From Candidatus Intestinimonas merdavium (lineage in GTDB: Bacteria; Bacillota; Clostridia; Oscillospirales; Oscillospiraceae), in the NCBI GenBank assembly GCA_019115785.1, contig DXCX01000055.1:1-64000 (forward strand): DNA of 64,000 bases, in the 5' to 3' direction. Under the pieces are notes generated by a model that saw only the letters and a list, made by a program, of their open reading frames with translations, had not been told where the DNA came from and ran no database searches. Shown piece by piece: positions 41,965 through 50,813 of this stretch; the first letter of the stretch is position 1, and every line of letters starts with the position of its first letter. The translations under genes were made by a program, and so were the position numbers.

Positions 41965-42705
41965 TCAGAGAAGGGTGATATAGTCTCCGCTGGCGTATCC
42001 GGTCACAGAGCCGAAGCGGACCAGATACCAACCCTGCCACTGGTTGATGATCTTGAGTCGGGCGCCGTCATAGGCCCGTGCCAGGATGGGAGCGGTCCGG
42101 TCCGGTCTGGAGCGGATGTTGAGGGAGCCCCAGGAAACATCCACGACCCCCTGGCGCTCCGGTACCGGGGTGAGGAAGGGGATTCCGAAGTACTGGCACA
42201 GAGAGCTCACCAGGTTTTGGGCGATGAGCTCCAGCTGGTTCTTCACCCAGGCGGCGTCATCGGGGTTGTCATGGTAGCCCAGCTCCAGAAAAACAGCGGG
42301 AGCCCGCACTTTGCGGACTTCGCCGATGGAAGTGGTGGCCTCAGCTCGTACCAGGGCGGGGATGGGGTAGATGCGCTTGAGGTTCTCCGCCATGATCTCA
42401 GCAGCCCGGCGGCCTTTGGCACTGCCGGGATAGTAGAAGACCAGTATGCCACGGACCTGTCCATACCGGCCTTCCGGGGCAGCGTTGGAATGGAGGGCCA
42501 GATGAAGGTCATAGCTGCCTCGGTTGGAGGCGGTGATGGAGCTGGCGGCGGTCATATCGGGGGTATTTCGGGTGTACCGGATGCCGGAGGCGTCCAGATA
42601 GGGTACCATGGCGTCGGCCAGGCGGTTCATCCAGTACTCCTCGGAGCCGCCGCTTACATAGAGGTTGTTTTCCTGGGTGGAGGGAGAGAGGTAGATAATG
42701 GGCAT
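41965..42705 (-). CDS. N-acetylmuramoyl-L-alanine amidase (Amidase_3-like) with C-terminal SH3 domain
   Basis: The 246-residue protein starts MPIIYLSPSTQENNLYVSGGSEEYWMNRLADAMVPYL, a clostridial variant of the zinc amidase fold. LHLALHSNA and VFLELGYHDNPDDAAW are the second His and the catalytic Glu regions. The usual first motif DPGHGG is replaced by SPSTQ. Residues about 190-246 (VVDVSWGSLNIRSRPDRTAPILARAYDGARLKIINQWQGWYLVRFGSVTGYASGDYI) are a bacterial SH3 wall-binding domain. No signal peptide is visible, so it may be delivered into the spore or forespore, or released by lysis. ATG 42705 follows GGAAAGGAGG; the track's start is 54 bp too early. Confidence 0.85.
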   Translation of the reverse strand: MPIIYLSPSTQENNLYVSGGSEEYWMNRLADAMVPYLDASGIRYTRNTPDMTAASSITASNRGSYDLHLALHSNAAPEGRYGQVRGILVFYYPGSAKGRRAAEIMAENLKRIYPIPALVRAEATTSIGEVRKVRAPAVFLELGYHDNPDDAAWVKNQLELIAQNLVSSLCQYFGIPFLTPVPERQGVVDVSWGSLNIRSRPDRTAPILARAYDGARLKIINQWQGWYLVRFGSVTGYASGDYITLL

Positions 42706-42768
42706 GGAGAGAGCCTCCTTTCCCTCCATGCTATGCCGGAACAGGGGCCGGGGGCACAAAAAAGAGGA

Positions 42769-43623
42769 TCAGAAGTCGCCCAGGGCCCGGTTGAGGGCAG
42801 CAAACTCCGGGATGCCCAGCCGCTCGCCACGAATGTTCTCCGGCAGTCCGGCGGCCTCCATGGCGGTCCGGATGGTCTCCTTGTCCACACCGCCCAGCCC
42901 GGCGGAAAGGGCGTTGAGAAGGGTCTTGCGCCGCTGGCCGAAGGCGGCCTTGACCACTCGGAAAAACCGATTTTCATCGGTCACGCCCTCGGGTGGAGTT
43001 GGGCGGGGAACCATGCGGATCACAGAAGAGGTCACCTTGGGGGCGGGGACAAAGCACTCCGGCCCCACGTCAAAGAGAAGCTCCGGCTGGGTGTGATATT
43101 GGCAGTACACGGAAAAGGCGCCGTAGTCTGCCGTGCCTGGAGCAGCGCAGATGCGCAGGGCCACCTCCCGTTGGATCATCACCGCGATGCAGGCAAAACG
43201 CTCTGCCTCGATAAGGGCGGTGAGGACGGGGGTGGTGATATTGTAGGGAAGGTTGGCGCAGGCCATAGGGATGAGGCCGGTAAACTTCTCATCCACCAGG
43301 GCGGGGATGTCCAGCTTCAGAATGTCGGCGGGGAGGACCTCCACATTGGAAAAGTCGTGCAGGGTCTCGTCCAGCACCGGCAGGAGGGAGCGATCCAGCT
43401 CTACCGCCACCACCTGATGAGCGGCGGCGGCCAGTTGGGCGGTCAGAGGGCCGATACCGGGGCCGATTTCCAGCACGCCGTTCCGGGGCCCCACGCCGGC
43501 TCCCTCTACCAGCCCTCTGGGTACCCAGTCCTCAATGAGAAAATTCTGCCCCATGGATTTGGAAAAGTGAAAGCCGTGACGGCCCAGCAGGGCTTTGATG
43601 GTATTGAGGTCGCAGAGATCCAT
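42769..43623 (-). CDS. rsmA: 16S rRNA (adenine1518-N6/adenine1519-N6)-dimethyltransferase
   Basis: RsmA (KsgA) dimethylates two adjacent adenines in the 3' hairpin of 16S rRNA, a late 30S assembly check. The 284-residue protein has the expected SAM-binding motifs: FHFSKSMGQNFLIEDWV, VLEIGPGIGPLTAQLA, VAVELDRSLLPVL, ADILKLDIP and the catalytic CANLPYNITTPVL. The C-terminal helical domain includes FFRVVKAAFGQRRKTLLNAL. ATG 43623 follows AGGAGTG. It is divergent from polA. Confidence 0.96.
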   Translation of the reverse strand: MDLCDLNTIKALLGRHGFHFSKSMGQNFLIEDWVPRGLVEGAGVGPRNGVLEIGPGIGPLTAQLAAAAHQVVAVELDRSLLPVLDETLHDFSNVEVLPADILKLDIPALVDEKFTGLIPMACANLPYNITTPVLTALIEAERFACIAVMIQREVALRICAAPGTADYGAFSVYCQYHTQPELLFDVGPECFVPAPKVTSSVIRMVPRPTPPEGVTDENRFFRVVKAAFGQRRKTLLNALSAGLGGVDKETIRTAMEAAGLPENIRGERLGIPEFAALNRALGDF

Positions 43624-43762
43624 AACAGCACTCCTAAGCGTTGGTGTCCGTCCGGCGGGGAGGCCGGACCTTGACCATTATACCGCCTAACAGCCGGGCT
43701 GCAAAGGGGGAGATTTGTAAGAACGGCACATTTTTGACGCATTTCGCCGGCTGCGCTTTTTC

Positions 43763-43791
43763 TTGCTCTGGGGCGGGAAAGCTGTTATACT
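43763..43791 (+). promoter_or_regulatory. Promoter for polA (polA-rimI-GNAT-GNAT-tsaD run)
   Basis: TTGCTC, 17 bp and TATACT, 42 bp upstream of ATG 43833. Confidence 0.65.
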
Positions 43792-43832
43792 ATACTCTGT
43801 CTGAATTTTCAAGTGGCGCGGAGGGAAATTCC

Positions 43833-46565
43833 ATGAAGCTCATGGTCATTGACGGCAACTCCATCATCAACCGGGCCTTTTACGGTATCCGGATGCTTAC
43901 CACCCGGGACGGTACGCCCACCAACGCTGTCTACGGCTTTCTCACCATCCTCCAGAAGCTGATGGGGGAGGAGGCGCCCGATGCCCTGTGTGTCTGCTTT
44001 GACCGAAAGGCTCCCACCTTCCGGCATTTGGCCTATGAGGGCTACAAGGCCCAGCGGAAGGGGATGCCAGATGAGCTGGCCGCCCAGCTGCCAATTCTGA
44101 AGGAGGTCCTGGCCGCTATGAATATCCACCGGTATGAGATGGATGGCTGGGAGGCCGACGATCTCATTGGCACCATTTCGGTGAAGGACACCGCCGAGGG
44201 TTGGGAGACCGTCATCGTCACCGGGGACAAGGATTCCCTTCAGCTCATCACCGATACCGCGCGGGTGAAGCTGGTCACCACCCGCATGGGACAGACCACC
44301 GAGAAGGACATGACCCCGGAGCGCTTTCGGGAGGACTACGGCTTCGATCCCATCCATATCGTAGATCTCAAGGCCCTTATGGGGGATGCCAGCGACAACA
44401 TCCCCGGGGTCAAGGGCATTGGAGAGAAGACGGCCATGGACCTCATCCAGCGCTATGGCAGCATTGCGGCCATCTACGCCGATCTGGATCAGGTGGAGGC
44501 CAAGCCGGCGGTGCTGAAAAAGCTGCGGGAGGGCGTCGAACAGGCGAAAATGTCCTATGACCTGGCCACCATCCACACCGATGCCCCCATGGCGTTTTCC
44601 CCGAAGGACGCCCTGCGGAAGGAGCCCGATGAGCGGGCGCTCTATGAGCTTTTTCTGAAGCTGGAGTTCAACAAGCTCATTGACAAGCTGGGCTTGAAGG
44701 CGCCCCAGGGAGAGGAGCCCCAGAAGGAGATGGTATCCGGCACCTGTACCAGCGAGGTGGTGGCTGACCCGGCCAGGGCGGCGGAGCTGCTGGCCCTCTG
44801 GCGGAAGCAGGATAGCGTAAACCTGCTGGCCCTCCCAGATTTGGATGTGGTGGCGGTGGAGTGGTGGGAGAGCGAGCGGGACAGCCATGCCGCTCTCCTG
44901 ATGTCCTCCAGGCTGGAGGGGTATCACGACACCTTGAAGGCCCTTTTTGCCTCCGACATCAGGAAGAACACCCATGATGTCAAGACCCTGCTCTCCCGGC
45001 TGCTGGCCGAAGGCATCGAGGGAGGGGGATTCGTCTTTGATACCGCCATCGCCGCCTATCTCCTGGCTCCCACAGATGGCAGCTATGAGCTGGAAAAGGT
45101 GGGCATGAGCTGGTTCAACCACGAGTATGCCAAGGCCAAGGACACCTATCTGGCGAAGGATGCCTTTGCGCCCCTGGAGGCCTTTGAGAGGGCACAGGCC
45201 GCAGGGGCGGATCCCTATGCCGGGGCGGAGGACCGGGAGGGGGCAGCCCAGACGGTGAGCCATCCCATGGGCGCCCTGCTCTCCCACTGTGCCCTCATCG
45301 GCGCGCTGAAGGAGGCCATGGCGCCCCGGCTGACGGAGCTGGGGATGGACAAGCTCTTCTACGAGGTGGAGCTTCCCCTGTGCCCTGTACTGGCTGAGAT
45401 GGAGCACGCCGGTGTCCTGGTGGACCGGCAGGCCCTCACCGCCTTTGGCGCCGTGCTGGAGGAGCGTATCCAGGCCGACGAGGTTATCATCTATGACCTG
45501 GCGGGGGAGAAGTTCAACATCAACTCTACCCAGCAATTTGGGAAGATCCTCTTTGAAAAGCTGGGACTTCCTCCGGTAAAGAAGACCAAGAGCGGCTGGT
45601 CCACCAGCGCTGAGGTGCTGGAGAAGCTGAAGGGAAAGCACCCCATCGTGGAGGCGGTGTTGGACTACCGGCAGCTGGCCAAACTGAAAAGCACCTATGT
45701 GGATGGCCTTACCAAGGTCATTGCCGCCGATGGACGCATCCACACCTCCTTCCAGAATACTGTCACCGCCACCGGGCGGCTGAGCTCCACAGAGCCCAAC
45801 CTGCAAAATATCCCGGTGCGCACCGAACTGGGGGCGGAGCTGCGCAAGATGTTCGTTTCTCCCAAGGGGTGGCAGTTGGTGGATGCCGACTACTCCCAGA
45901 TCGAGCTGCGGCTGCTGGCCTGCATCTCCGGGGATGAGGCCATGCAGGCCGCCTTCCGCTCTGAGGAGGACATTCACACGGTCACCGCATCCCAGGTCTT
46001 CGGGGTGCCGCCCGAGTCGGTGACCCACGAGATGCGCCGCCGAGCCAAGGCGGTGAATTTCGGCATCGTCTATGGTATATCCGACTTCTCTCTGTCCCAG
46101 GATATTGGGGTCACCCGGGCCGAGGCCAGGGAGTATATGGACAAGTACTTTGAGACTTACCATGGAGTCCGGGACTATATGAAGGAGGTGGTGGAGAGAG
46201 CCAAGGAGAATGGCTATGTCTCCACCATTCTGGGCCGGAGGCGGTGGCTGCCGGAGCTGAAGTCCTCCAACTTCAACCTGTGCTCCTTTGGGGAACGGGT
46301 GGCTCTCAACATGCCCATCCAGGGCACTGCGGCAGACCTCATCAAGCTGGCCATGATCCACGTTTGGGAACGCCTGAGGGAGGAGGGCCTGGAGGCCAGA
46401 CTGGTCCTTCAGGTCCATGACGAGCTGATCGTGGAGTGCCCCGATGGCGAGGTGGAGCGGGTGAAGGCCCTCCTCACCCGGGAGATGGAGGGGGTCATGG
46501 ATCTGCCGGTGCCCATGCGAGCCGATTCCGCCGCAGGGAGGAGCTGGGCGGAGGCCAAGGAATAA
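43833..46565 (+). CDS. polA: DNA polymerase I
   Basis: Pol I removes RNA primers and fills repair gaps. The 910-residue protein has the 5' nuclease domain (MKLMVIDGNSIINRAFYGI, EADDLIGTIS, TGDKDSLQL, GDASDNIPGVKGIGEKTA; about 1-300). A middle domain (about 315-570) lacks the DxE of a working 3'-5' exonuclease. The polymerase domain follows (TATGRLSSTEPNLQNIP, DADYSQIELRLLA near 686, RRAKAVNFGIVYG, LQVHDELIVE). The ATG at 43833 follows GGAGGG; the track start at 43641 is too early. The proofreading site is probably inactive, as in Bacillus pol I. It heads a run of genes ending in tsaD. Confidence 0.96.
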   Translation: MKLMVIDGNSIINRAFYGIRMLTTRDGTPTNAVYGFLTILQKLMGEEAPDALCVCFDRKAPTFRHLAYEGYKAQRKGMPDELAAQLPILKEVLAAMNIHRYEMDGWEADDLIGTISVKDTAEGWETVIVTGDKDSLQLITDTARVKLVTTRMGQTTEKDMTPERFREDYGFDPIHIVDLKALMGDASDNIPGVKGIGEKTAMDLIQRYGSIAAIYADLDQVEAKPAVLKKLREGVEQAKMSYDLATIHTDAPMAFSPKDALRKEPDERALYELFLKLEFNKLIDKLGLKAPQGEEPQKEMVSGTCTSEVVADPARAAELLALWRKQDSVNLLALPDLDVVAVEWWESERDSHAALLMSSRLEGYHDTLKALFASDIRKNTHDVKTLLSRLLAEGIEGGGFVFDTAIAAYLLAPTDGSYELEKVGMSWFNHEYAKAKDTYLAKDAFAPLEAFERAQAAGADPYAGAEDREGAAQTVSHPMGALLSHCALIGALKEAMAPRLTELGMDKLFYEVELPLCPVLAEMEHAGVLVDRQALTAFGAVLEERIQADEVIIYDLAGEKFNINSTQQFGKILFEKLGLPPVKKTKSGWSTSAEVLEKLKGKHPIVEAVLDYRQLAKLKSTYVDGLTKVIAADGRIHTSFQNTVTATGRLSSTEPNLQNIPVRTELGAELRKMFVSPKGWQLVDADYSQIELRLLACISGDEAMQAAFRSEEDIHTVTASQVFGVPPESVTHEMRRRAKAVNFGIVYGISDFSLSQDIGVTRAEAREYMDKYFETYHGVRDYMKEVVERAKENGYVSTILGRRRWLPELKSSNFNLCSFGERVALNMPIQGTAADLIKLAMIHVWERLREEGLEARLVLQVHDELIVECPDGEVERVKALLTREMEGVMDLPVPMRADSAAGRSWAEAKE

Positions 46566-46594
46566 GGAGCAGGAGAGAGAAGGAGAGAGTACCC

Positions 46595-47053
46595 GTGCAT
46601 TATGATCTGGTTCCCATGGACCGCTCCCATCTGGAGGGAGTGCTGTCCATCGAGGGGGTCTGCTTTGAACGTCCATGGTCGGAGCAGACCTTTACCGACG
46701 CGCTGTATCACGACACCGTCTCCCTGATCGTGGCCCAGGGAGAGGATGGAATGGTGTTGGGCTATGCCGAATTGTCGGTCATCCTGGACGAGGGCTGCCT
46801 GGAGAAGATCGCTGTGGACCCGAAGTACCGCCGCCAGGGTGTGGCGGAGGAGCTGTTAGGCGCGTTCCTGCGGTTTGGTCGGGCCAACCTGGCCTTCATC
46901 ACCCTGGAGGTCCGGGAGAGCAACGCCCCTGCCATCGCCCTCTATGAAAAGCTGGGGTTCCATCAGGTGGGACGTCGGAAAAACTACTATGCGGAAGTCC
47001 ATGAGGACGCAATTCTAATGACGGTGGAGTTTGATCGAATTGGAACAGTATGA
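46595..47053 (+). CDS. rimI: RimI-like ribosomal protein S18-alanine N-acetyltransferase
   Basis: RimI acetylates the N-terminus of ribosomal protein S18 and is classically encoded with the t6A genes tsaB/tsaD. The 152-residue protein (V/M)HYDLVPMDRSHLEGVLSIEGVCFERPWSEQTFTDAL has the RimI substrate-side CFERPWSEQ segment. It also has the acetyl-CoA motif LEKIAVDPKYRRQGVAEELLGAF and LEVRESNAPAIALYEKLGFHQVGRRKNYY. GTG 46595, after GAAGGAGA, is the likely start; the track's upstream ATG is in polA. Its end overlaps the next GNAT-like gene. tsaB and tsaE are not in this window. Confidence 0.88.
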   Translation: MHYDLVPMDRSHLEGVLSIEGVCFERPWSEQTFTDALYHDTVSLIVAQGEDGMVLGYAELSVILDEGCLEKIAVDPKYRRQGVAEELLGAFLRFGRANLAFITLEVRESNAPAIALYEKLGFHQVGRRKNYYAEVHEDAILMTVEFDRIGTV

Positions 47054-47618
47054 GTTGAAAAAGCTGGATCTGGACACCCTGCACCTGGTCTATCAGGACC
47101 ATCTGACGCCGGATTTTCCCCCGGCGGAGCGCAAGCCTCTGGCGGCCATGGAGAAGCTTCTCTCCGCGGGGCGGTATGAGCCTTGGGGCCTCTACCAGGG
47201 GGAGGAACTCATGGCCTACGCCATGATGTGGAAGGACCCGGAGGGCGGTTTCGAGCTGTTGGACTATCTGGGAGTCTGCCAGGGCAAGCCGCGGGGAGAG
47301 GGGATCGGCACCGTAATGGTGGCCTACCTTATGGACCACTACAGCCATGTAGAGGGAATTCTGGTGGAGACCGAGGCAGAGGAAGACGGACTGCCTGAGG
47401 CGGAGAACGAACTGCGCCGGCGGCGCATGAGCTTCTACCGCCGGGTGGGGTTCAAGGATCTGAGCTATGTGGTTGACATCTACGGCGTGCGGTATGCCAT
47501 GTTCCTCTATGGAGACAAGGGGGAGGAGGAGGCCATGGAGGCCCACCAGCGCCTCTATCACTATGAGCTCACCCCCTGGCTCTATGATAAATTCATCCAT
47601 ATCCCTGCACAGACTTAA
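47040..47618 (+). CDS. GNAT-like protein, first of a tandem pair inside the rimI-tsaD operon
   Basis: The 192-residue protein (LEQYELKKLDLDTLHLVYQDHLTPDFPPAERKPLAAMEKLLSAGRYEPWGLYQGEELMAYAMMW...) has a GNAT layout with LDYLGVCQGKPRGEGIGTVMVAYLMDHY as acetyl-CoA loop and RRRRMSFYRRVGFKDLSYVVDIYGVRYAMFLY as C-terminal part. It overlaps the rimI stop. TTG 47040 is placed 10 nt after GGTGGAG; TTG 47031 is the alternative. It is a diverged copy of the next gene, sharing FYRRVGF/FYLRNGF, LDYLGVCQGK/LEYLGVLRGK and GRYE. Such pairs may modify a protein, tRNA or small amine. Target unknown. Confidence 0.72.
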   Translation: MEQYELKKLDLDTLHLVYQDHLTPDFPPAERKPLAAMEKLLSAGRYEPWGLYQGEELMAYAMMWKDPEGGFELLDYLGVCQGKPRGEGIGTVMVAYLMDHYSHVEGILVETEAEEDGLPEAENELRRRRMSFYRRVGFKDLSYVVDIYGVRYAMFLYGDKGEEEAMEAHQRLYHYELTPWLYDKFIHIPAQT

Positions 47619-47684
47619 ACGGATGGAGCACCCTTCCCGGCGGAGTGCGGTATGGCGGGGTGCTGAACGTGAGGTGTATTTCAT

Positions 47685-48299
47685 ATGGAACTGAAGACAT
47701 TGGACAGGGAAGGCCTGGAAAGACTGTATCACAAAGAGCTGGAGCGGGTTTTCTCAGACAGTGAGCGGCGGCCGCTGGGCGCTATGCTACGACTGCTCGA
47801 GATGGGACGGTACGAGGCTCTGCTGGCTATAGAGGAAGGGGAGCCCATCGGGTATGCCATGCTCTGGCTGTCAGAAGCTCCAGACAGCGCTCTTTTGGAA
47901 TACCTTGGAGTGCTCCGTGGAAAGCGGAATGGAGGAGCGGGCAGCCAGATTCTGACCCTCTTGGGGGAGCGGTACCAGCAGCTGTTCGGAGAGGCGGAGG
48001 CCCCGGATACCGGGGACCCGGAGGAGGACGACCTGCGGCGGCGGCGTATTGGTTTCTATCTTCGCAATGGCTTCCGCGTGCTGGATTATATGTGCGCACT
48101 GTTCGGTGTTCGTTTCCACTGCCTTTACCGGGGGCTGGAGCTGGATGATAGAAAGGTGCAGGAGCTCCATCGGAGGGTATACAGCGACTATTTTTCCCAC
48201 GACCACATGGAGCGGTACATTCAGCTGCCTCTGGCGCCGGATGAGCCGGTCCATCCCGCGCCGAGGTGGATGGAGGAAGATGAGGAGGTGGAAGCATGA
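47685..48299 (+). CDS. GNAT-like protein, second of the tandem pair
   Basis: The 204-residue protein starts MELKTLDREGLERLYHKELERVFSDSERRPLGAMLRLLEMGRYEALLAIEEGEPIGYAMLW. It shares with its upstream neighbour the leader (xELKxLDxxxLxxxY), the SERRPLGAM/AERKPLAAM block, the acetyl-CoA loop region (LEYLGVLRGKRNGGAGSQILTLL) and the basic RRRRIGFYLRNGF helix. The C-terminal 40 residues are extended and acidic. Its stop overlaps the tsaD start (ATGA), so it is translationally coupled to t6A synthesis. Catalytic details and substrate are unknown. Confidence 0.72.
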   Translation: MELKTLDREGLERLYHKELERVFSDSERRPLGAMLRLLEMGRYEALLAIEEGEPIGYAMLWLSEAPDSALLEYLGVLRGKRNGGAGSQILTLLGERYQQLFGEAEAPDTGDPEEDDLRRRRIGFYLRNGFRVLDYMCALFGVRFHCLYRGLELDDRKVQELHRRVYSDYFSHDHMERYIQLPLAPDEPVHPAPRWMEEDEEVEA

Positions 48300-49306
48300 A
48301 TATTTTAGCCTTTGAGTCCTCCTGTGATGAGACTGCCGCAGCTATTGTCCGGGACGGACGGCAGGTTTTGGCTGATGTTGTCGCCTCCCAGGCGGACATG
48401 CACGCCGTTTACGGCGGCGTGGTGCCGGAGATCGCCTCCAGAAAGCATGTGGAGGCCATTGCCGGTCTGGCCGACGCCGCTCTTCAAAAAGCCGGTTTCC
48501 AGAGGCGGGATATTGATGCGGTGGCCGTCACCTATGGCCCCGGCCTCATCGGCGCCCTGCTGGTGGGGGTTAACTTTGCCAAGTCGGTGGCCTATGGACT
48601 GGGAGTACCCCTCATCCCGGTCCACCATGTTCGGGGCCATATCTCGGCCAACTACATTGCCCATTTGGACCTGGAGCCGCCCTTTGTCTGCCTGTGCGTC
48701 TCCGGCGGCACCACCCTCATTGTGGATGTCCGGGACTACACAAAAATGCGGGTGCTGGGCGCGACCCGGGATGACGCGGCAGGGGAGTGCTTTGACAAGG
48801 TGGCCCGGGTGCTGGGTATCGGCTACCCTGGCGGCGCGCCTATGGACCGGCTGAGCCGGGGTGGAGACGATAAGAAGTATGTTTTTCCATCGGTCCACGT
48901 CCATGACGCCCCTATGGACATGTCCTTCTCCGGGCTGAAGACGGCCGCTATCAATCTGATTCACAACGCCGAGCAAAAGGGGGAGGTGCTGGACCTTCCC
49001 TCCCTGGCGGCCTCCTTTGCCGGGGCGGTCAGCGATATGCTGGTGCCCCGTGTGATGGAGGCGGCCCGAATCTGCCGGTATCGTAAGGTGGCGGTGGCCG
49101 GTGGTGTGGCCGCCAACTCGCGCATCCGAGGGGACTTGGAGCGCGCCTGCGCCCAGGCGGGTATGGAGCTCTATCTGCCGCCCCTTTCTCTGTGCGGTGA
49201 CAACGGCGCGATGATCGGCTGTCAGGCCTATTATGAGTATCTGGCCGGAAAGCGGGGCGGCTTGGATCTGAACGCCTATGCCAACCGGGACATTGAAAAC
49301 GGATGA
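48296..49306 (+). CDS. tsaD: tRNA N6-adenosine threonylcarbamoyltransferase TsaD
   Basis: TsaD (with TsaB and TsaE) transfers threonylcarbamoyl to A37 of ANN-decoding tRNAs. The 336-residue ASKHA-fold protein begins MNILAFESSCDETAAAIV. It has the metal-binding HHVRGHISANYIAH, the nucleotide-binding VCLCVSGGTTLIV, GATRDDAAGECFDKVARVLG, VAGGVAANSRIR and CGDNGAMIG (metal-binding Asp). Length matches the family. The start overlaps the preceding GNAT-like stop. It is functionally linked to tcdA (6024-6737), which modifies t6A further. Confidence 0.96.
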   Translation: MNILAFESSCDETAAAIVRDGRQVLADVVASQADMHAVYGGVVPEIASRKHVEAIAGLADAALQKAGFQRRDIDAVAVTYGPGLIGALLVGVNFAKSVAYGLGVPLIPVHHVRGHISANYIAHLDLEPPFVCLCVSGGTTLIVDVRDYTKMRVLGATRDDAAGECFDKVARVLGIGYPGGAPMDRLSRGGDDKKYVFPSVHVHDAPMDMSFSGLKTAAINLIHNAEQKGEVLDLPSLAASFAGAVSDMLVPRVMEAARICRYRKVAVAGGVAANSRIRGDLERACAQAGMELYLPPLSLCGDNGAMIGCQAYYEYLAGKRGGLDLNAYANRDIENG

Positions 49307-49369
49307 AAAACCCTTCCCTCCTGCATGGGAGGTGTACCTGTACAATGAAAATAGACATTCACAAAAATG

Positions 49370-49480
49370 TGAACTGCGCCCCATTTGTTAGACAGTATGT
49401 TATACTGGAAACAAATGGGGTGCTTTATCATGCCAAAAGGGAAAACCAAATGTATCAGCGGTCAGGACTGGATGATCTGA
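49370..49480 (+). mobile_element. Left-end remnant of an IS3-like (IS150-group) insertion sequence
   Basis: TGAACTGCGCCCCATTTGTTAGACA resembles the left terminal repeat of IS150-group IS3 elements (TGxACTGxxCCCxxxxGTTAGACA type; from memory). It is followed, as in those elements, by an inverted copy of its inner part (AACAAATGGGG) just before a start codon. The frame reads MPKGKTKCISGQDWMI and then stops, resembling the start of an OrfA broken after a few codons. No right end or transposase body was found. Confidence 0.4.
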
Positions 49481-49736
49481 TCCGCAATGCTCCGTTGTAT
49501 CATGCAGACCTTTTTTGAACGGCAATCCCGAAACATATCTAAAAACTGATGCAGGATACAAGCTGATTCACTGAAATTTTGCCGTCGTAGGATGATCCTA
49601 CGGCGGCATTTTACATAACCAAGCTATAACTAAACTAATAGTTTAAAAAAACCTAAACCAATTATACCTGTGATACCTTCTTGATTCACAAATTTATGGT
49701 ATAACATAAGTACAAAGAAGAATGGAGGTACAAAAA
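49481..49736 (+). other. A+T-rich region upstream of the XRE regulator
   Basis: No gene is accepted; the 71-residue frame at 49303-49518 crosses the IS remnant. It contains a terminator-like hairpin and a candidate -10 TATAAC about 35 bp before the regulator's ATG; no convincing -35 was found. Confidence 0.4.
49580..49612 (+). terminator. Hairpin upstream of the XRE regulator
   Basis: TGCCGTCGTAGGA/TCCTACGGCGGCA with a 3-nt loop (one G-T pair), preceded by AAATTT and followed by TTTTAC. Confidence 0.65.
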
Positions 49737-50813
49737 ATGAAGTTATCACTTCCTGCAAATATCAGCAAACTGAGAAAAGAACATTCTATGACGCAGGAGC
49801 AATTAGCGGAAGCGTTGGGTGTTACCTTTGCAGCGGTTTCAAAATGGGAACGTGGCGTAGCGACTCCGGAATTAAATCTGATTGGGGAGATGGCAGACCT
49901 GTTTGAGGTATCTATTGATGCACTCATCGGGTACGAATTTAGAAACAATGACAGAGAAAATGTGGTTGCAAGGCTCAAGCGGTCCGTCCATAGCAGAAAT
50001 AACGAAGATGATTTTTACGACATTGAAAAGGCATTGCAACGTTATCCAAATTGTTTCGATGTTAGTTATTACAGCGCTCGGATCTACCGTGTGAGAGGTT
50101 TGACACAGAAGAAAGCCGCATACTCGAAGAAAGCACTTACCCTCTACAATCGCGCGTGTATGCTGATCAAACAAAATACAGATTCGGAGATAAGTGATAT
50201 TTCTATTCGCAAAGAAATGGCTGAAATCCATCTTGCACTTGGAGAATACGACAAAGGCGTAGAATTATTAAAGCAGAATAATCCTTGCCGATTGAATCAC
50301 CCATTGATTGGACAAACGCTTGCCTCTTCGTGCAACGATCCAGAAGGAGCGCTGCCGTATTTATCGATGGCATTGCTCGATTTAACTGTGGCACACATGG
50401 AAATTGCGGTGGGATATATCAATGTTTTCTACAAAACCAAAGACTATTCAAACGCCTTGGCGCTTGTGGATTGGGCGCTTGCCTTTTATCCCGGGCTAAG
50501 AAATCCTGAAAAGCATGGCTACTTAGACAAAAGCGAAGCGGTTCTTTGGGCCGTTCGAGCTGGTATTCAGTTGTCATTATGTATGAAAGAAGATGCAATG
50601 AATAGTCTCCGACAGGCAAAAAATATTGCGTTGCGATTCGATGAAGCACCAAATTATAGTGCGTCAAGCGTTAGATTTGTTTCCTGCCAAACTTCTGCAA
50701 CCGCTTTTGATGATTTGGGTGATACTGCCATGATCGGCGTCGAGAATCTCATTACAAGCGATGAGAGGAGCGAATTACTCGATCTATGGAGAAACGTCAA
50801 TAATGAAGAATGA
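49737..50813 (+). CDS. XRE-family HTH transcriptional regulator with C-terminal TPR-like region
   Basis: The 358-residue protein starts MKLSLPANISKLRKEHSMTQEQLAEALGVTFAAVSKWERGVATPELNLIGEMADLFEVSIDALIGYE, a textbook Cro/CI-type HTH (residues about 8-66). The rest is helical with repeat-like pairs (YDIEKALQRYPNCFDVSYYSARIYR, KEMAEIHLALGEYDKGVELLK, SNALALVDWALAFYPG), resembling TPR units of peptide-sensing regulators. ATG 49737 has GGAGG 9 nt upstream; the track start is 15 bp early. Codon usage is distinctly more A+T-rich than its neighbours and an IS remnant precedes it, so it was probably acquired. No target operon lies next to it. Confidence 0.88.
   Translation: MKLSLPANISKLRKEHSMTQEQLAEALGVTFAAVSKWERGVATPELNLIGEMADLFEVSIDALIGYEFRNNDRENVVARLKRSVHSRNNEDDFYDIEKALQRYPNCFDVSYYSARIYRVRGLTQKKAAYSKKALTLYNRACMLIKQNTDSEISDISIRKEMAEIHLALGEYDKGVELLKQNNPCRLNHPLIGQTLASSCNDPEGALPYLSMALLDLTVAHMEIAVGYINVFYKTKDYSNALALVDWALAFYPGLRNPEKHGYLDKSEAVLWAVRAGIQLSLCMKEDAMNSLRQAKNIALRFDEAPNYSASSVRFVSCQTSATAFDDLGDTAMIGVENLITSDERSELLDLWRNVNNEE

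Noticed and set aside
43833-46565. Active proofreading exonuclease in DNA polymerase I
   Set aside because: The middle domain lacks a recognisable DxE and correctly spaced exo II/III residues, so only the 5' nuclease and polymerase are claimed.
43809-46676. 955-codon minus-strand ORF opposite polA
   Set aside because: Antisense of a clear DNA polymerase I gene; arises from high G+C third positions.
49303-49518. 71-codon ORF overlapping tsaD end
   Set aside because: Crosses the IS3-like left end and combines unrelated sequence.
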